From contig NZ_SMTL01000007.1 of assembly GCF_004358025.1 (NCBI RefSeq), positions 62,001-126,000 of the forward strand: 64,000 nt of DNA. Direction: 5' to 3'. Below are positions 16,960 to 24,458 of the stretch, one piece after another (within the stretch, counting starts at the first letter, position 1; every line of letters starts with the position of its first letter). The position numbers and the translations under genes were made by a program. This DNA comes from Rhizobium deserti (lineage in GTDB: Bacteria; Pseudomonadota; Alphaproteobacteria; Rhizobiales; Rhizobiaceae). The notes under the pieces were generated by a model that saw nothing but the letters and a program-made list of their open reading frames with translations, did no database searches and was not told the origin of the DNA.

Positions 16960-17790
16960 CTAGCCCCAGGTCAGGGGATCAAGGCGCAAATAGAAGGCAA
17001 GGCGTTCGCGGTCTGGCGCGCTGATCTCCAGTACATTGAACAGGATGGCGAAGGCGCGCTCCGCTTCATTCGGCGTTGTCCAGCTCTCCCCAGCGTTGGC
17101 GACCATGAGCGCCAAATCGGCGTAGCGGTCCGCGTTTCCAAGCCGCCCCAAGTCGATCACCCCGGTGCATCGCAGGCTTTGAGGGTCCACCATGAAGTTA
17201 GGCATACAAGGATCGCCATGACAGACGACCATATCGGCTTGCTCCTGGTCGAGCCGAAGCGGTAGCTCCTGTTCTACACGCGCCAAGAGTTCCTGCTGCG
17301 GTTTGTCCTTGTCTTCATCGGGCAGAAAGTCTGGGTTGACGGCATTGCGGGACACGACATCCACAGCACATCCGAACATATGTGACAAACGGCGCTCGAA
17401 AGGGCATTTGGCAACGGGAAGGCTGTGCATAATACCAAGCTGCTGCGCCGTAGACGGCCACGCTTTGAGCAGGTCCGCCCCCGATAGATCGGCCGCCGGC
17501 ACTCCGGGGATTGCTGTCATTGTCAAGCAAGCCCCTTCTTCCGTCTCCCGCCAATCGATCATCTCAGGGCAGGCTATGCCTCGGCCGTACAGCCAAGCTA
17601 GACGGTCGCGCTCGCCGACAAGGCCATCAAGCCGTGGGCGCGAGGCAATCTTCGCGTAGCGACGACCATCGTGATGGCGATAGACGAGATCGCCAGATTC
17701 ACCGCTTCTGACGGGAACCCATGCACTAGGGTCCTCCAGTAATCCGTAGACCAAATCAAATTCTCCCTTTGTCACACCAATAGGAGACAT
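16960..17790 (-). CDS. Aminoglycoside 3''-phosphotransferase, APH(3'')-Ib (StrA)-like
   Basis: The 276-residue protein has the APH fold and closely resembles plasmid-borne StrA as I remember it, sharing VPVRSGESGDLVYR-type, AIPGVPAADLSGADLLKAWP, VDVVSRNAVNPDFLPDEDK and CHGDPCMPNFM stretches and the ending RERLAFYLRLDPLTWG. Brenner motif residues are His191, Asp193 and Asn198; the Mg-binding Asp213 is in IDLGRLG. The expected reaction is ATP-dependent phosphorylation of streptomycin at 3''. Unlike plasmid loci, no strB-like APH(6) gene follows. The ATG and the first six codons (MSPIGV) lie in reversed array-repeat sequence, so the N-terminus differs from StrA. Confidence 0.88.
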   Translation of the reverse strand: MSPIGVTKGEFDLVYGLLEDPSAWVPVRSGESGDLVYRHHDGRRYAKIASRPRLDGLVGERDRLAWLYGRGIACPEMIDWRETEEGACLTMTAIPGVPAADLSGADLLKAWPSTAQQLGIMHSLPVAKCPFERRLSHMFGCAVDVVSRNAVNPDFLPDEDKDKPQQELLARVEQELPLRLDQEQADMVVCHGDPCMPNFMVDPQSLRCTGVIDLGRLGNADRYADLALMVANAGESWTTPNEAERAFAILFNVLEISAPDRERLAFYLRLDPLTWG

Positions 17791-17792
17791 TG
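17775..17792 (+). repeat. Dispersed array repeat, right arm overlapping the APH start codon
   Basis: CACCAATAGGAGACATTG matches the right arm. The complement of its ACAT end provides the APH initiation codon. Confidence 0.6.
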
Positions 17793-17851
17793 CTCCCGTC
17801 CCGCAATTTGAATTATCAGCCAGGTGGCACGCCTGTCAGGAGATCGCTTAG

Positions 17852-18421
17852 ATGCCACGGTATGTTTCATCCGAGGAGGCAGCACACCTGCTTGCGAAGG
17901 CCGCGCGGGTGTTGGTAATCGGATGTTCCGGCGGCGGCAAAACTACGTTTTCTGCAAAGATCGCGGCGTGCAGAAACCTCGAATTTCAATCCCTGGACCG
18001 AGACGTGCGGTGGCTTCCGGGGTGGGTAGAGCGTGATCGAGCTGGACAACGAGAAATAATCGCTCAGTTGGCGCAACGCGAACGATGGGTCATGGACGGC
18101 AGTGGAGCGTCTTCGTTCGATCTCAGACTTCCCCGAACCGACCTGGTCTTATGGGTTCGAGTTCCCAGACACATTGCTCTCCTCGGCCTATTCAAGCGTG
18201 TTTTCCGATATTACGGTTCAGTTCGCCCGGCAATGGCTGAGGGTGGTCCGGAGCCTTTGCCGGATCGGGATTTTCTTTCTTACATTTGGAATTTTGAAGA
18301 GAGGTACGCGCCTCTGATCATCAAACAGATTGACCAACACGGGCCTACTGTTCCAGTGGCCGTGCTCCGCTCTCACAGGGAGATGGATGCAATACTTCAG
18401 CCTTTTTCTAAGCGACAATGA
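17852..18421 (+). CDS. Adenylate kinase-like P-loop ATPase (topology-modulation/FlaR-like)
   Basis: The 189-residue protein has Walker A GCSGGGKTT near residue 25, then FQSLDRDVRWLPGW and a WVMDGSG stretch with an RLPRTDLVLWVRVP strand, as in the family annotated as DNA topology modulation protein or AAA ATPase. The C-terminus has YIWNFEERYAP and a VPVAVLRSHREMD strand. Small-molecule or nucleotide kinase activity is likely; the substrate is unknown. The stop codon TGA runs directly into TGACCGCTTC, the start of an array repeat apparently cut by the IS110 element. Confidence 0.75.
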   Translation: MPRYVSSEEAAHLLAKAARVLVIGCSGGGKTTFSAKIAACRNLEFQSLDRDVRWLPGWVERDRAGQREIIAQLAQRERWVMDGSGASSFDLRLPRTDLVLWVRVPRHIALLGLFKRVFRYYGSVRPAMAEGGPEPLPDRDFLSYIWNFEERYAPLIIKQIDQHGPTVPVAVLRSHREMDAILQPFSKRQ

Positions 18422-18428
18422 CCGCTTC
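18419..18428 (+). repeat. Left end of a dispersed repeat, interrupted by IS110
   Basis: TGACCGCTTC matches the beginning of the array repeat (as at 23174), after which similarity stops. The remaining part (GGGGCCGACAGCGGCCATC) occurs at about 19783, beyond the IS110-family gene. Confidence 0.4.
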
Positions 18429-19782
18429 TCTAATCGGGCATTTGGGTCAAGCTCTTTCTGATCGTCTTTGGCCTGATCGTTCACGCGGGTCACGCTTCTC
18501 TTCGCAGTCTATTGGCTCCGTTTCGTTTAGAGCCGCTGCACGCGTGCATGGGATCAGGGTCTGGAAGCCTTGCTTTGGGACGCGCTCGAAGCGCAGCGGA
18601 CATAATCGGCTTCATCCATCCCGTCGTCCGCATGGGACGATCCGGCTAGGATCGGTATCTTTGGCTGACTTAGTTCATGCTGCAGCCTCCGATCCGAACC
18701 GGAACTCTGTGCCATCGATCCACATGCGATGGAGCAAGACAGCAATCTTGCGTGCAACAGCGACGATGGCTCGTCGCCGTCCCTTGGTCTTCATCAGTCG
18801 CACACCCCATGCCTTTAGGCTGCTCCAGGCGATCGAGCGCATGAGCATCGCATTGGCGGCCGCGTCGAGCGTTGCCCGGACATCGGCGTCACCAGCGTGT
18901 GAGATGCGGCCTGGATTGTCCTTCTCGCCGGATTGGAAGCGTCGTGGCGTCAATCCGAAGTGGGCTCCAACAGTTCGCGAGCTTTTGAAACGGGTAGGGT
19001 CGTCGACTGCTGCCTTGAAGCTCAGGGCCGTAACATATCCGACGCCTGGAACACTCATGAAGCGGGTGGTTATGGCGTCTTGGTTGGCGGCCCTTCGCAC
19101 CCGTCGATCAAGCTCGAGGAACGTCTCCAGGAGCATCTGCCTGGCCTCTAGCATCGGCAAAAGCGCATGGCTCAGCGCTGGGTCGTTTTCGATCGTGCCG
19201 CGAACCGCCTCTTCGAACGCACCGCCCCTGAGGCGTATGGGCAGCTTGACCCCGAAGACCTTGAGCAGTCCACGAATTTCATTTTCGAGGTCGAGGCACT
19301 TTCGCTGCATCACCTTCCGGCTTGTGAGAAGTGCTCTGGTGTAGTGGCTTTCGACGCTCTTCACATGCACCCGGCTGTACCACCCCGATCGAAGCAGTTG
19401 GGCGATGCCACGCGCATCGTTCTTGTCCGTCTTATTCCGCATGGCCGAAAGAGCAGCATTGACCTGCCGCGCTTCCATGCACACGACATCGAAGCCTGCC
19501 TCCGCCAGACCGTAGGTCAGGTGTTGTGTGAGCGTACCAGCTTCGAGCCCCACTTGATGGATAGGTTGGCCGAACTCATTGAAGCAGCGCACAATATCAG
19601 GCACGTCCGATGGGACTGAGCGCTCGAGCCTGACTTTCCCAGCCTCGTCGATAATGCAGATTGCCACTGAGCGCAGTGACACGTCCAAAGCAGCATAGAA
19701 CATCGTCATCTCCCTTCATCTCGGTTGCACCGGGATTGTACTAGGAGCTTGCCTCTTGTGGGACCGCCCGATTACGCATGCT
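18429..19782 (-). mobile_element. IS110-family insertion sequence, approximate extent
   Basis: The bounds are inferred from the two parts of a split array repeat flanking the transposase (18419-18428 and about 19783-19804), giving about 1.35 kb, a usual IS110 size. The interval holds one transposase and about 250 bases of non-coding DNA downstream of it in transposase orientation. That non-coding part contains two adjacent hairpins, TCGTCC-GCATG-GGACGA and CGATCC-GGCTA-GGATCG, which fits a structured RNA such as the bridge RNA known for this family. Exact ends are not certain since the family lacks clear terminal inverted repeats. Confidence 0.5.
18675..19709 (-). CDS. IS110-family transposase (DEDD recombinase)
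   Basis: The 344-residue protein shows the N-terminal DEDD RuvC-like domain (YAALDVSLRSVAICIID; VGLEAGTLTQHLTYGL; RNKTDKNDARGIAQLLR) and the C-terminal transposase-20 domain with PGVGYVTALSFKAAVDDP and RFKSSRTVGAHFGLTPRR, including the Ser-containing KSSRTVGAHFGL region used as nucleophile in this family. It appears full-length. Ends of the element carry no other gene. IS110 elements insert site-specifically guided by a non-coding bridge RNA. Confidence 0.93.
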   Translation of the reverse strand: MTMFYAALDVSLRSVAICIIDEAGKVRLERSVPSDVPDIVRCFNEFGQPIHQVGLEAGTLTQHLTYGLAEAGFDVVCMEARQVNAALSAMRNKTDKNDARGIAQLLRSGWYSRVHVKSVESHYTRALLTSRKVMQRKCLDLENEIRGLLKVFGVKLPIRLRGGAFEEAVRGTIENDPALSHALLPMLEARQMLLETFLELDRRVRRAANQDAITTRFMSVPGVGYVTALSFKAAVDDPTRFKSSRTVGAHFGLTPRRFQSGEKDNPGRISHAGDADVRATLDAAANAMLMRSIAWSSLKAWGVRLMKTKGRRRAIVAVARKIAVLLHRMWIDGTEFRFGSEAAA

Positions 19783-19804
19783 TGGGGCCGACAGCGGCCA
19801 TCAT
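19779..19804 (+). repeat. Dispersed array repeat, left arm (type B), right of IS110
   Basis: GCTTGGGGCCGACAGCGG followed by CCATCAT matches the left arm of type B copies. It is likely the far half of the repeat split by the IS. Confidence 0.55.
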
Positions 19805-19818
19805 CTCGGATTTGGATG

Positions 19819-20397
19819 CTATCTCAGGTGTCGGCCCGCAAACATATCAACGATATGTCTCATCCGCTCTTTGCGATGGCTGGACCTGATCCGCCCGTGG
19901 CGCTCAAGCTCCGCCAGGCCGTGCAAGGTTGCCCAGAAAGCCTCTGTTGCGATCTCAACGTCGGTGCATAAAGGCTCCACGACCGCCATCATTGCCCCAA
20001 ACGTTTCGCGCAAAACGTGAGGCGTGTCAGATTTCGCAAACCGCAAACCGCTTGGCAGGATGAACATGGCTTCATACACAGCCGGCCGTTCGAACGCGAA
20101 CTCCAGATAGGCGGTGGCGACATCCTCCAGCGCTTGTCGAGACGTCGCGCCTTTGAGAGCCGATTTCCGCAGCGTCGGCGCCAGCTCCCCGAATCCCTCA
20201 AGGGCGACGGCCCCTACAATCGCGTCGCGGTTTTCGAAATGAGCGTAGAGCACAGGCTGGCTGTACTCGATCTCCTGCGCAAGTCTCCGAATGGTCACCG
20301 AGGCCCAGCCATCCTGTTCGGCGAGCATTCTCGCCGCACCGACGATTCTTTGCTCCCGCTCCGCTTTCTCTCGTTCCCGACGCTCGCTGATACCCAT
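19819..20397 (-). CDS. TetR-family transcriptional regulator
   Basis: The 192-residue protein has an N-terminal TetR helix-turn-helix: RIVGAARMLAEQDGWASVTI, RRLAQEIEYSQPVLYAHFEN. The C-terminal part matches the WHG-type TetR domain (EAFWATLHGLAELERHGRI). The start at 20397 is chosen because GGAAGGCGG lies upstream and the longer frame to 20463 crosses the promoter region. It is divergent from the doxX-like and flavodoxin-like genes and very likely represses them through the operator at 20462-20480. Confidence 0.88.
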   Translation of the reverse strand: MGISERREREKAEREQRIVGAARMLAEQDGWASVTIRRLAQEIEYSQPVLYAHFENRDAIVGAVALEGFGELAPTLRKSALKGATSRQALEDVATAYLEFAFERPAVYEAMFILPSGLRFAKSDTPHVLRETFGAMMAVVEPLCTDVEIATEAFWATLHGLAELERHGRIRSSHRKERMRHIVDMFAGRHLR

Positions 20398-20456
20398 GTG
20401 TCCGCCTTCCACGTGTTGACGCAGGCCATAGCTAAATAAAGAAATCAGAGCAATAG

Positions 20457-20485
20457 TTGACAATCTAGCGCTGGTAGATTTATTT
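20457..20485 (+). promoter_or_regulatory. Sigma70-type promoter with TetR-type operator
   Basis: TTGACA (20457-20462) and TTATTT (20480-20485) are separated by 17 bases. The spacer contains AATCTA-N7-TAGATT (20462-20480), a perfect 6-bp inverted repeat, the size expected for a TetR dimer. Binding would block transcription of the doxX-like gene. Confidence 0.6.
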
Positions 20486-20530
20486 ATGTCGCTACTGCAA
20501 CATCAGCGGCGCCGCCGCGAGGGTCCTACA

Positions 20531-20881
20531 ATGTCCAATCTCATATCGCTCTCAATGAGTAACCTAGCGACGCTTTTGGCAGCCGCAGCGTACCTCGTTG
20601 GCGGTATCGTCAACGCGTCTGCCGCCAGGCCTATCAGGCAAGAATTCGTCCGTTACGGATTTCCATGGTGGTGGTGCTGGGTCACCGCTGCACTCGAAAT
20701 CATCACCGCACTTCTGCTTGTCATGCGTCCGACATTTACGATCGGCTTAGCCCTCGGGGCTTGCATCATGCTCGCGGCGATTGTCGCCATCCTCCGAGCG
20801 CGCGATTTCCGCCACATCCCGCCACCGGCGGTTTTCCTGCTGTTGCTTTCAACCGCAGCCTTTGTCCAGTTCTCATCATAG
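20531..20881 (+). CDS. DoxX-like membrane protein
   Basis: The 116-residue protein has four hydrophobic segments (LATLLAAAAYLVGGIVNA; WWWCWVTAALEIITALLLV; FTIGLALGACIMLAAIVAIL; AVFLLLLSTAAFVQF) and the short loop RPIRQEFVRYGFPWWW typical of DoxX-like proteins. ATG 20531 is chosen because GAGGG precedes it. It is the first gene of a two-gene unit with the flavodoxin-like gene under the TetR regulator. DoxX-type proteins are linked to redox and electrophile stress. Confidence 0.75.
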   Translation: MSNLISLSMSNLATLLAAAAYLVGGIVNASAARPIRQEFVRYGFPWWWCWVTAALEIITALLLVMRPTFTIGLALGACIMLAAIVAILRARDFRHIPPPAVFLLLLSTAAFVQFSS

Positions 20882-20982
20882 CTTCGACGGGCAACCGTCA
20901 GCCTCCAACATCTTCACCCGACGCATCCGAACCGCGCCGAACCCCATCGGTGAGGCGAAAAACACGACACAAGGAGCCAATC

Positions 20983-21567
20983 ATGACCGCATCGAATTCG
21001 ACCCCAACCACAGTCGTTGTTTATCATTCCGGCTACGGCCACACGCAACGCATGGCGGAAGCAGTTGCGGAAGGTGCCGGAGCGACGCTCCACGCTATCG
21101 ACGCTGAGGGCAATCTTTCCGACGACGGATGGGCGGCGCTGGATGCCGCCGACGCAATTATCTTCGGATCACCGACTTACATGGGCGGCCCGAGCTGGCA
21201 GTTTAAGAAGTTCGCAGACGCATCCTCGAAGCCATGGTTTTCCGCAAAGTGGCAGGACAAGGTTTTCGGTGGTTTCACGAACAGCGCCAGCCTCAACGGC
21301 GACAAGCTCAACACCCTGCAGTATTTTGTTCTCCTGGCGGGACAGCATGGCGGCCTTTGGGTCAGCCTCGGTATAAAGCCAGCGAACGTCAAGGCATCAA
21401 AGCGCGACGACGCAAACCGCATGGGGTCGTATATCGCTCCCATGGCGCAGTCAGATGCCGACGCGGCACCGGACGAGATGTCTGTCGGCGACCTCGAAAC
21501 CGCTCGCCTTTACGGGGCGCGAGTTTCGAGCGTCGCTCGCCGACATGCATCAACACAATTGGCATGA
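20983..21567 (+). CDS. WrbA-like flavodoxin/NAD(P)H:quinone oxidoreductase
   Basis: The 194-residue protein has the flavodoxin fold: VVVYHSGYGHTQRMAEAVAEG binds FMN phosphate, FGSPTYMGGPSWQFKKFAD and FTNSASLNGDKLNT form the flavin-contacting loops. AAGGAG precedes the ATG by seven bases. It would reduce quinones by two electrons, in line with regulation by the neighbouring TetR repressor. It ends with a charged tail (SVARRHASTQLA). Confidence 0.85.
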   Translation: MTASNSTPTTVVVYHSGYGHTQRMAEAVAEGAGATLHAIDAEGNLSDDGWAALDAADAIIFGSPTYMGGPSWQFKKFADASSKPWFSAKWQDKVFGGFTNSASLNGDKLNTLQYFVLLAGQHGGLWVSLGIKPANVKASKRDDANRMGSYIAPMAQSDADAAPDEMSVGDLETARLYGARVSSVARRHASTQLA

Positions 21568-21638
21568 CTTGAATCACGGCGTAGTTCAATGAACCCCTTC
21601 CGCGTCTTAGGCGCGGAAGGCTGAGCATACAGCCTGAA

Positions 21639-21690
21639 GTCCGCAAAGGGCCGAAAGCTGCCTGGTCAGAAAAGCCGCAGTACCGGGCGT
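21639..21690 (+). repeat. Dispersed array repeat, degenerate copy
   Basis: GTCCGCAAAGGGCCGAAAGC followed by AAAAGCCGCAG is a weak match to the left arm and centre of the array repeat. Confidence 0.35.
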
Positions 21691-21796
21691 TCAAGGAGCA
21701 TCGAAAAGTTTAGTGTTGCACTCGTTTGACAGATTCCCCAATGCGGGATCATCTGCCATTAGTGCTTAGCGTGAGGCTGCTAAGTGGAGCGAGTTC

Positions 21797-22147
21797 GTGA
21801 TGATCTTCACCTTCATTTGGCTGGCTTCCTATTTCTTGCCCTTCCTCCTGATCATCCTGAGCTGGAGCGTTCGCTCCTTTTTCATGATTTCTGGAGCCAT
21901 CGCTGCCTTGCTCGCATGTCTGCTTTACAAACACGTCACAGTACCCATCGAGGATCAGCAATTCGCTAATTCTCTCGGCGACGTCCTCCTGCTCTTCATC
22001 TTCGTTGGGACGATGGCGGGAATATTATCGAGAGCGATTGTGCTGGTGCAGGGTTGGAGGCAGTTCGGGTACCCGAGCATAGCGGCGTATCTACTGACCG
22101 TTGCAGCTCCTCCTATCGGTCTCACCATGATTGCGGTATCGGTCTGA
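21797..22147 (+). CDS. Four-helix membrane protein (116 aa)
   Basis: This unknown small membrane protein has four predicted membrane segments: FIWLASYFLPFLLIILSW, MISGAIAALLACLLY, LGDVLLLFIFVGTMAGILS, and IAAYLLTVAAPPIGLTMIAV. There are no catalytic motifs. GTG 21797 and ATG 21800 are both possible starts after GGAG. It is bounded by repeat copies at 21639 and 22156. Confidence 0.6.
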   Translation: MMIFTFIWLASYFLPFLLIILSWSVRSFFMISGAIAALLACLLYKHVTVPIEDQQFANSLGDVLLLFIFVGTMAGILSRAIVLVQGWRQFGYPSIAAYLLTVAAPPIGLTMIAVSV

Positions 22148-22155
22148 GGCTCCAC

Positions 22156-22211
22156 ATGGCGGCTTTGGCCGACAGCCGTCATGGCCGTGAAGCGCCAACA
22201 GCGGTCATTGG
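22156..22211 (+). repeat. Dispersed array repeat, full copy (type B)
   Basis: GGCGGCTTTGGCCGACAGCC, then GTCATGGCCGTGAAGCGCC and AACAGCGGTCATTGG. It begins eight bases after the preceding stop codon. Confidence 0.8.
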
Positions 22212-22260
22212 TAATACATCCCCGCTTTCGCTATGGTCGACCCTAAACGGGGACCGCCAG

Positions 22261-22572
22261 ATGGATGTGCTAGACGAAAGACTTGTGGGGAAAGAGCTGA
22301 GGGAAATCCAGCACAACGCAGGACATGAAACGATCATCGCCTTTGAAGATGGCGCGATAACGGTTTGGACCGAGGTAAGGATCAACATCGTTTTCGGCGA
22401 TGATCCTGTTCGAGTTAAAGAACTCGTTACGTCTGACGAGTGGTATGAAATTCTTCTTGACGCGGGTACAATACGCATTAGCCGCATCCCAATCTGGCCG
22501 TGCCCCGAGTGTTTCATCTACGGCTCTAAAGATGACCGGACGGTGATGATTGTTGATCGTGGAGAAGAATAA
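22261..22572 (+). CDS. Hypothetical protein, immunity-type candidate (103 aa)
   Basis: The protein is acidic and soluble. It has an antiparallel-looking strand pattern (ETIIAFEDGAITVWTEVRINIVF) and an RISRIPIWPCPECFIYGSKD segment with a CxxC pair. No family recognised; the size and acidic pI suit an immunity protein. The start 22261 is chosen because the preceding frame crosses the repeat. It lies alone between repeats at 22156 and 22577. Confidence 0.55.
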   Translation: MDVLDERLVGKELREIQHNAGHETIIAFEDGAITVWTEVRINIVFGDDPVRVKELVTSDEWYEILLDAGTIRISRIPIWPCPECFIYGSKDDRTVMIVDRGEE

Positions 22573-22576
22573 GCCT

Positions 22577-22630
22577 GCGTCCGCAGGGCCGAGGGGACAC
22601 TCTTCGGCTTCGCGCCAACAGGAGACATTG
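22577..22630 (+). repeat. Dispersed array repeat, full copy (type A)
   Basis: GTCCGCAGGGCCGAGGGGAC as left arm, then CGGCTTCGCGCCAACAGG and AGACATTG as right arm. Confidence 0.75.
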
Positions 22631-22687
22631 CATTAGCCGCTGCGCGTCGATAGCAGATTAATGTTGAACATAAGATAGAGGACGACG

Positions 22688-23176
22688 TTGGACGATCTTC
22701 TCGCCATCGCTGCTCAAGCGGCAGTTGGGCCTCTGCGGGTCGGTCAAACCTTCAGTGAGACCTTGCGCATCCTCGGGAGCCCTGAACACCTAAGATTTGC
22801 GTATGATGATATGTTCGATGGTACGCTAATCTATGGCCCTGCAGAGGTCTTCGTCCGGATCATCGACAACAACGTCTCCTCGTACCTCATCCAACTCCAC
22901 CTGTTCAGGGGTTCGACGCGGCGTCACCTGCAGATAAGCAATGGGATTTCGATCCTACGGCCAAGGCGCTTCGAGTTGTCGTATGATCGAGTGCGAGATG
23001 CAGTGGTTGAAGCTGGGATCAGCTTCGAAACAAACTCTCTCCAGGACAGAGAGGAAGGTATGCACCCGCTGATGCAGTTCAATGATGCAGTACGCTTCTA
23101 CTTCCTGCGCTTCGGTCGTCACGGAAGCTTGCAGTTGAGTTACATCGAGCTTGGCGATTTTCGAGGGTTACTGTGA
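22688..23176 (+). CDS. Hypothetical protein, immunity-type candidate (162 aa)
   Basis: The protein reads IAAQAAVGPLRVGQTFSETLRILGSPEH, then a strand-rich middle (GPAEVFVRIIDNNVSSYLIQL) and ends SLQLSYIELGDFRG. The opening phrase (a phrase like VGPLRVGQTFxExxxxLGxPE) recalls the opening of the proteins at 23849 and 46992 (IGPIKFGMTPEDVxxxIGxPD), so they may share a fold. The start is TTG with a GAGGACG site. It lies alone between two repeats; its stop TGA overlaps the next repeat. Confidence 0.6.
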   Translation: MDDLLAIAAQAAVGPLRVGQTFSETLRILGSPEHLRFAYDDMFDGTLIYGPAEVFVRIIDNNVSSYLIQLHLFRGSTRRHLQISNGISILRPRRFELSYDRVRDAVVEAGISFETNSLQDREEGMHPLMQFNDAVRFYFLRFGRHGSLQLSYIELGDFRGLL

Positions 23177-23226
23177 CCGCTTCGGGCCGATAGGCGTCAT
23201 CCGCTTCGCAGTACAAACGTCCATTG
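23174..23226 (+). repeat. Dispersed array repeat, full copy (type A)
   Basis: TGACCGCTTCGGGCCGATAG then GCGTCATCCGCTTCGC; the right end is diverged (AGTACAAACGTCCATT). The TGA of the repeat is the stop codon of the preceding gene. Confidence 0.8.
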
Positions 23227-23299
23227 CGCCGATTGCTCATCTGGATGAGGATGGGGTTGTCGCATAGATACTGCCGGGTAAAGCTAATCGGAAGACGCC

Positions 23300-23781
23300 G
23301 TGAAACCCTCTAAACGCCCCTATTGTTCAGGAGCATTTTTTCTCGCGCTTTGCTTTGCCAATCCTGCGGTTGGTGCGGAATCGAGACACAGCAGACAGTC
23401 CGCAGGTTCTATCGTCGAGGGACTGGCCTTAGCAGCAGCAGCAGGGGGAAGTCGCGCGGTTTTGATCTTGGGTATCGAGGCCGACAACCTCACTGTGCTC
23501 AAGGCGCTTTCGAGTTCTACCATCGATGGCGCGCTGGATAAGTTCAGCCTTGGTGAAGGCGGGTTCATTAGTGCAAAACTGTCAAAACAGCTATCGATCA
23601 GCCCGGGTGACTTCATTACGCTTGTACATCCGACTGGCCAAGCTCTCCGATGGGGCCGACGCCACTCGTTATTCGCTACCGTGTTCTGGGGGTGGTGGAC
23701 GCCGCGCTCCTGGCTGCGGCAGGTGACACCGTCTATATTCGCACAACAGACGCGGAGAGATTCTCGATGCCAGACAGATAA
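23300..23781 (+). pseudogene. Exported LolC/LolE-like periplasmic domain protein, frameshifted
   Basis: The frame starts with a signal peptide (SGAFFLALCFANPAVGAE) and continues GSRAVLILGIEADNLTVLK, GGFISAKLSKQLSISPGD and FITLVHPTGQAL, the pattern of the MacB-type periplasmic domain of LolC/LolE permeases. At about 23643-23652 the sense continues in another frame (PMGPTPLVIRYRVLGVVDAA, then DTVYIRTTDAERFSMPDR, stop at 23781). The membrane segments of a permease are absent, so this is a free-standing domain or a truncated gene. Without the shift the frame would run on through the next repeat to 23953, which is clearly not natural. Confidence 0.55.
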
Positions 23782-23807
23782 TCAAGTGGATGCATCCTGC
23801 GCATGGG

Positions 23808-23861
23808 CTGGCCGCTCAGGCCGATTCGCCCTCTTCGGCTGTGCGCTATCAGCGGTCATTG
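23808..23861 (+). repeat. Dispersed array repeat, full copy (type A)
   Basis: TGGCCGCTCAGGCCGATTCG, then CCTCTTCGGCTGTGCGC and TATCAGCGGTCATTGA. It lies after the natural end of the LolC/E-like gene. Confidence 0.65.
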
Positions 23862-24301
23862 AAACTGATGCTCGTGAAGTCGTCGGTTTTACCGTTCCAG
23901 GTGGCGGATGCAAAGGCAGTTATCGAATGCCCTGTGGGCGGACCTTCATCTAGGCGGCCCACCGTTAACCCGAGCCTGTCAAACAGTATGATCCCAACAG
24001 AAATCGCAGCTCCCCCGTTTAGCTCTTCCAATGCGCGGAGGACCTTTGATCCGTTCGTTCCGAAAACAGATATCCCTCGAAACGCAACTACCCCAATATC
24101 GTAGAAGGCTTCGATCTCGCTCACGCGATTTTCTCGATAGCGTACGATTGGCGCTTTGGTGCCCCGATGTTCGCTGAGCGTATCAAGCCGAAGGCCTTGT
24201 CTCGACCGATCTGGTGCTCCGATATGTGTGGCGACATCCTCTGGAGTCATGCCGAACTTTATAGGTCCGATTCCTGAGAAAGAGTCGATGAGCCATGTCA
24301 T
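23849..24301 (-). CDS. Immunity-type protein, paralogue of 46992-47431 (150 aa)
   Basis: The protein opens with SFSGIGPIKFGMTPEDVATH and IGAPDRSR, has IVRYRENRVSEIEAFYDIG in the middle and ends with ITAFASATWNGKTDDFTSIS. The same layout occurs in the broken gene at 46992-47431 of this window. A likely role is toxin immunity, since proteins opening GIGPIKFGMxPxxV are found singly near polymorphic toxins; this is from general knowledge. The start at 24301 follows GGAGAAG; 24316 is an alternative. It lies between two repeats. Confidence 0.65.
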   Translation of the reverse strand: MTWLIDSFSGIGPIKFGMTPEDVATHIGAPDRSRQGLRLDTLSEHRGTKAPIVRYRENRVSEIEAFYDIGVVAFRGISVFGTNGSKVLRALEELNGGAAISVGIILFDRLGLTVGRLDEGPPTGHSITAFASATWNGKTDDFTSISFNDR

Positions 24302-24360
24302 GTCAGTCTTCTCCATACTCGATGGAGAAATAAGGGATGCGCACCTTTGAGCAACCCCAG

Positions 24361-24412
24361 AGACCGCTTCGGGCCGTAGGTGGTCTTCCGCTTCGCGCCA
24401 ATTGCAGTCAGC
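24361..24412 (+). repeat. Dispersed array repeat, full copy (type A)
   Basis: GACCGCTTCGGGCCGTAGG, then GGTCTTCCGCTTCGCGCC and AATTGCAGTCAG. Confidence 0.8.
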
Positions 24413-24458
24413 CAAACCACAGTCTAACTTCGATCCTGGTTTGGAATTGGAGCTTAAG

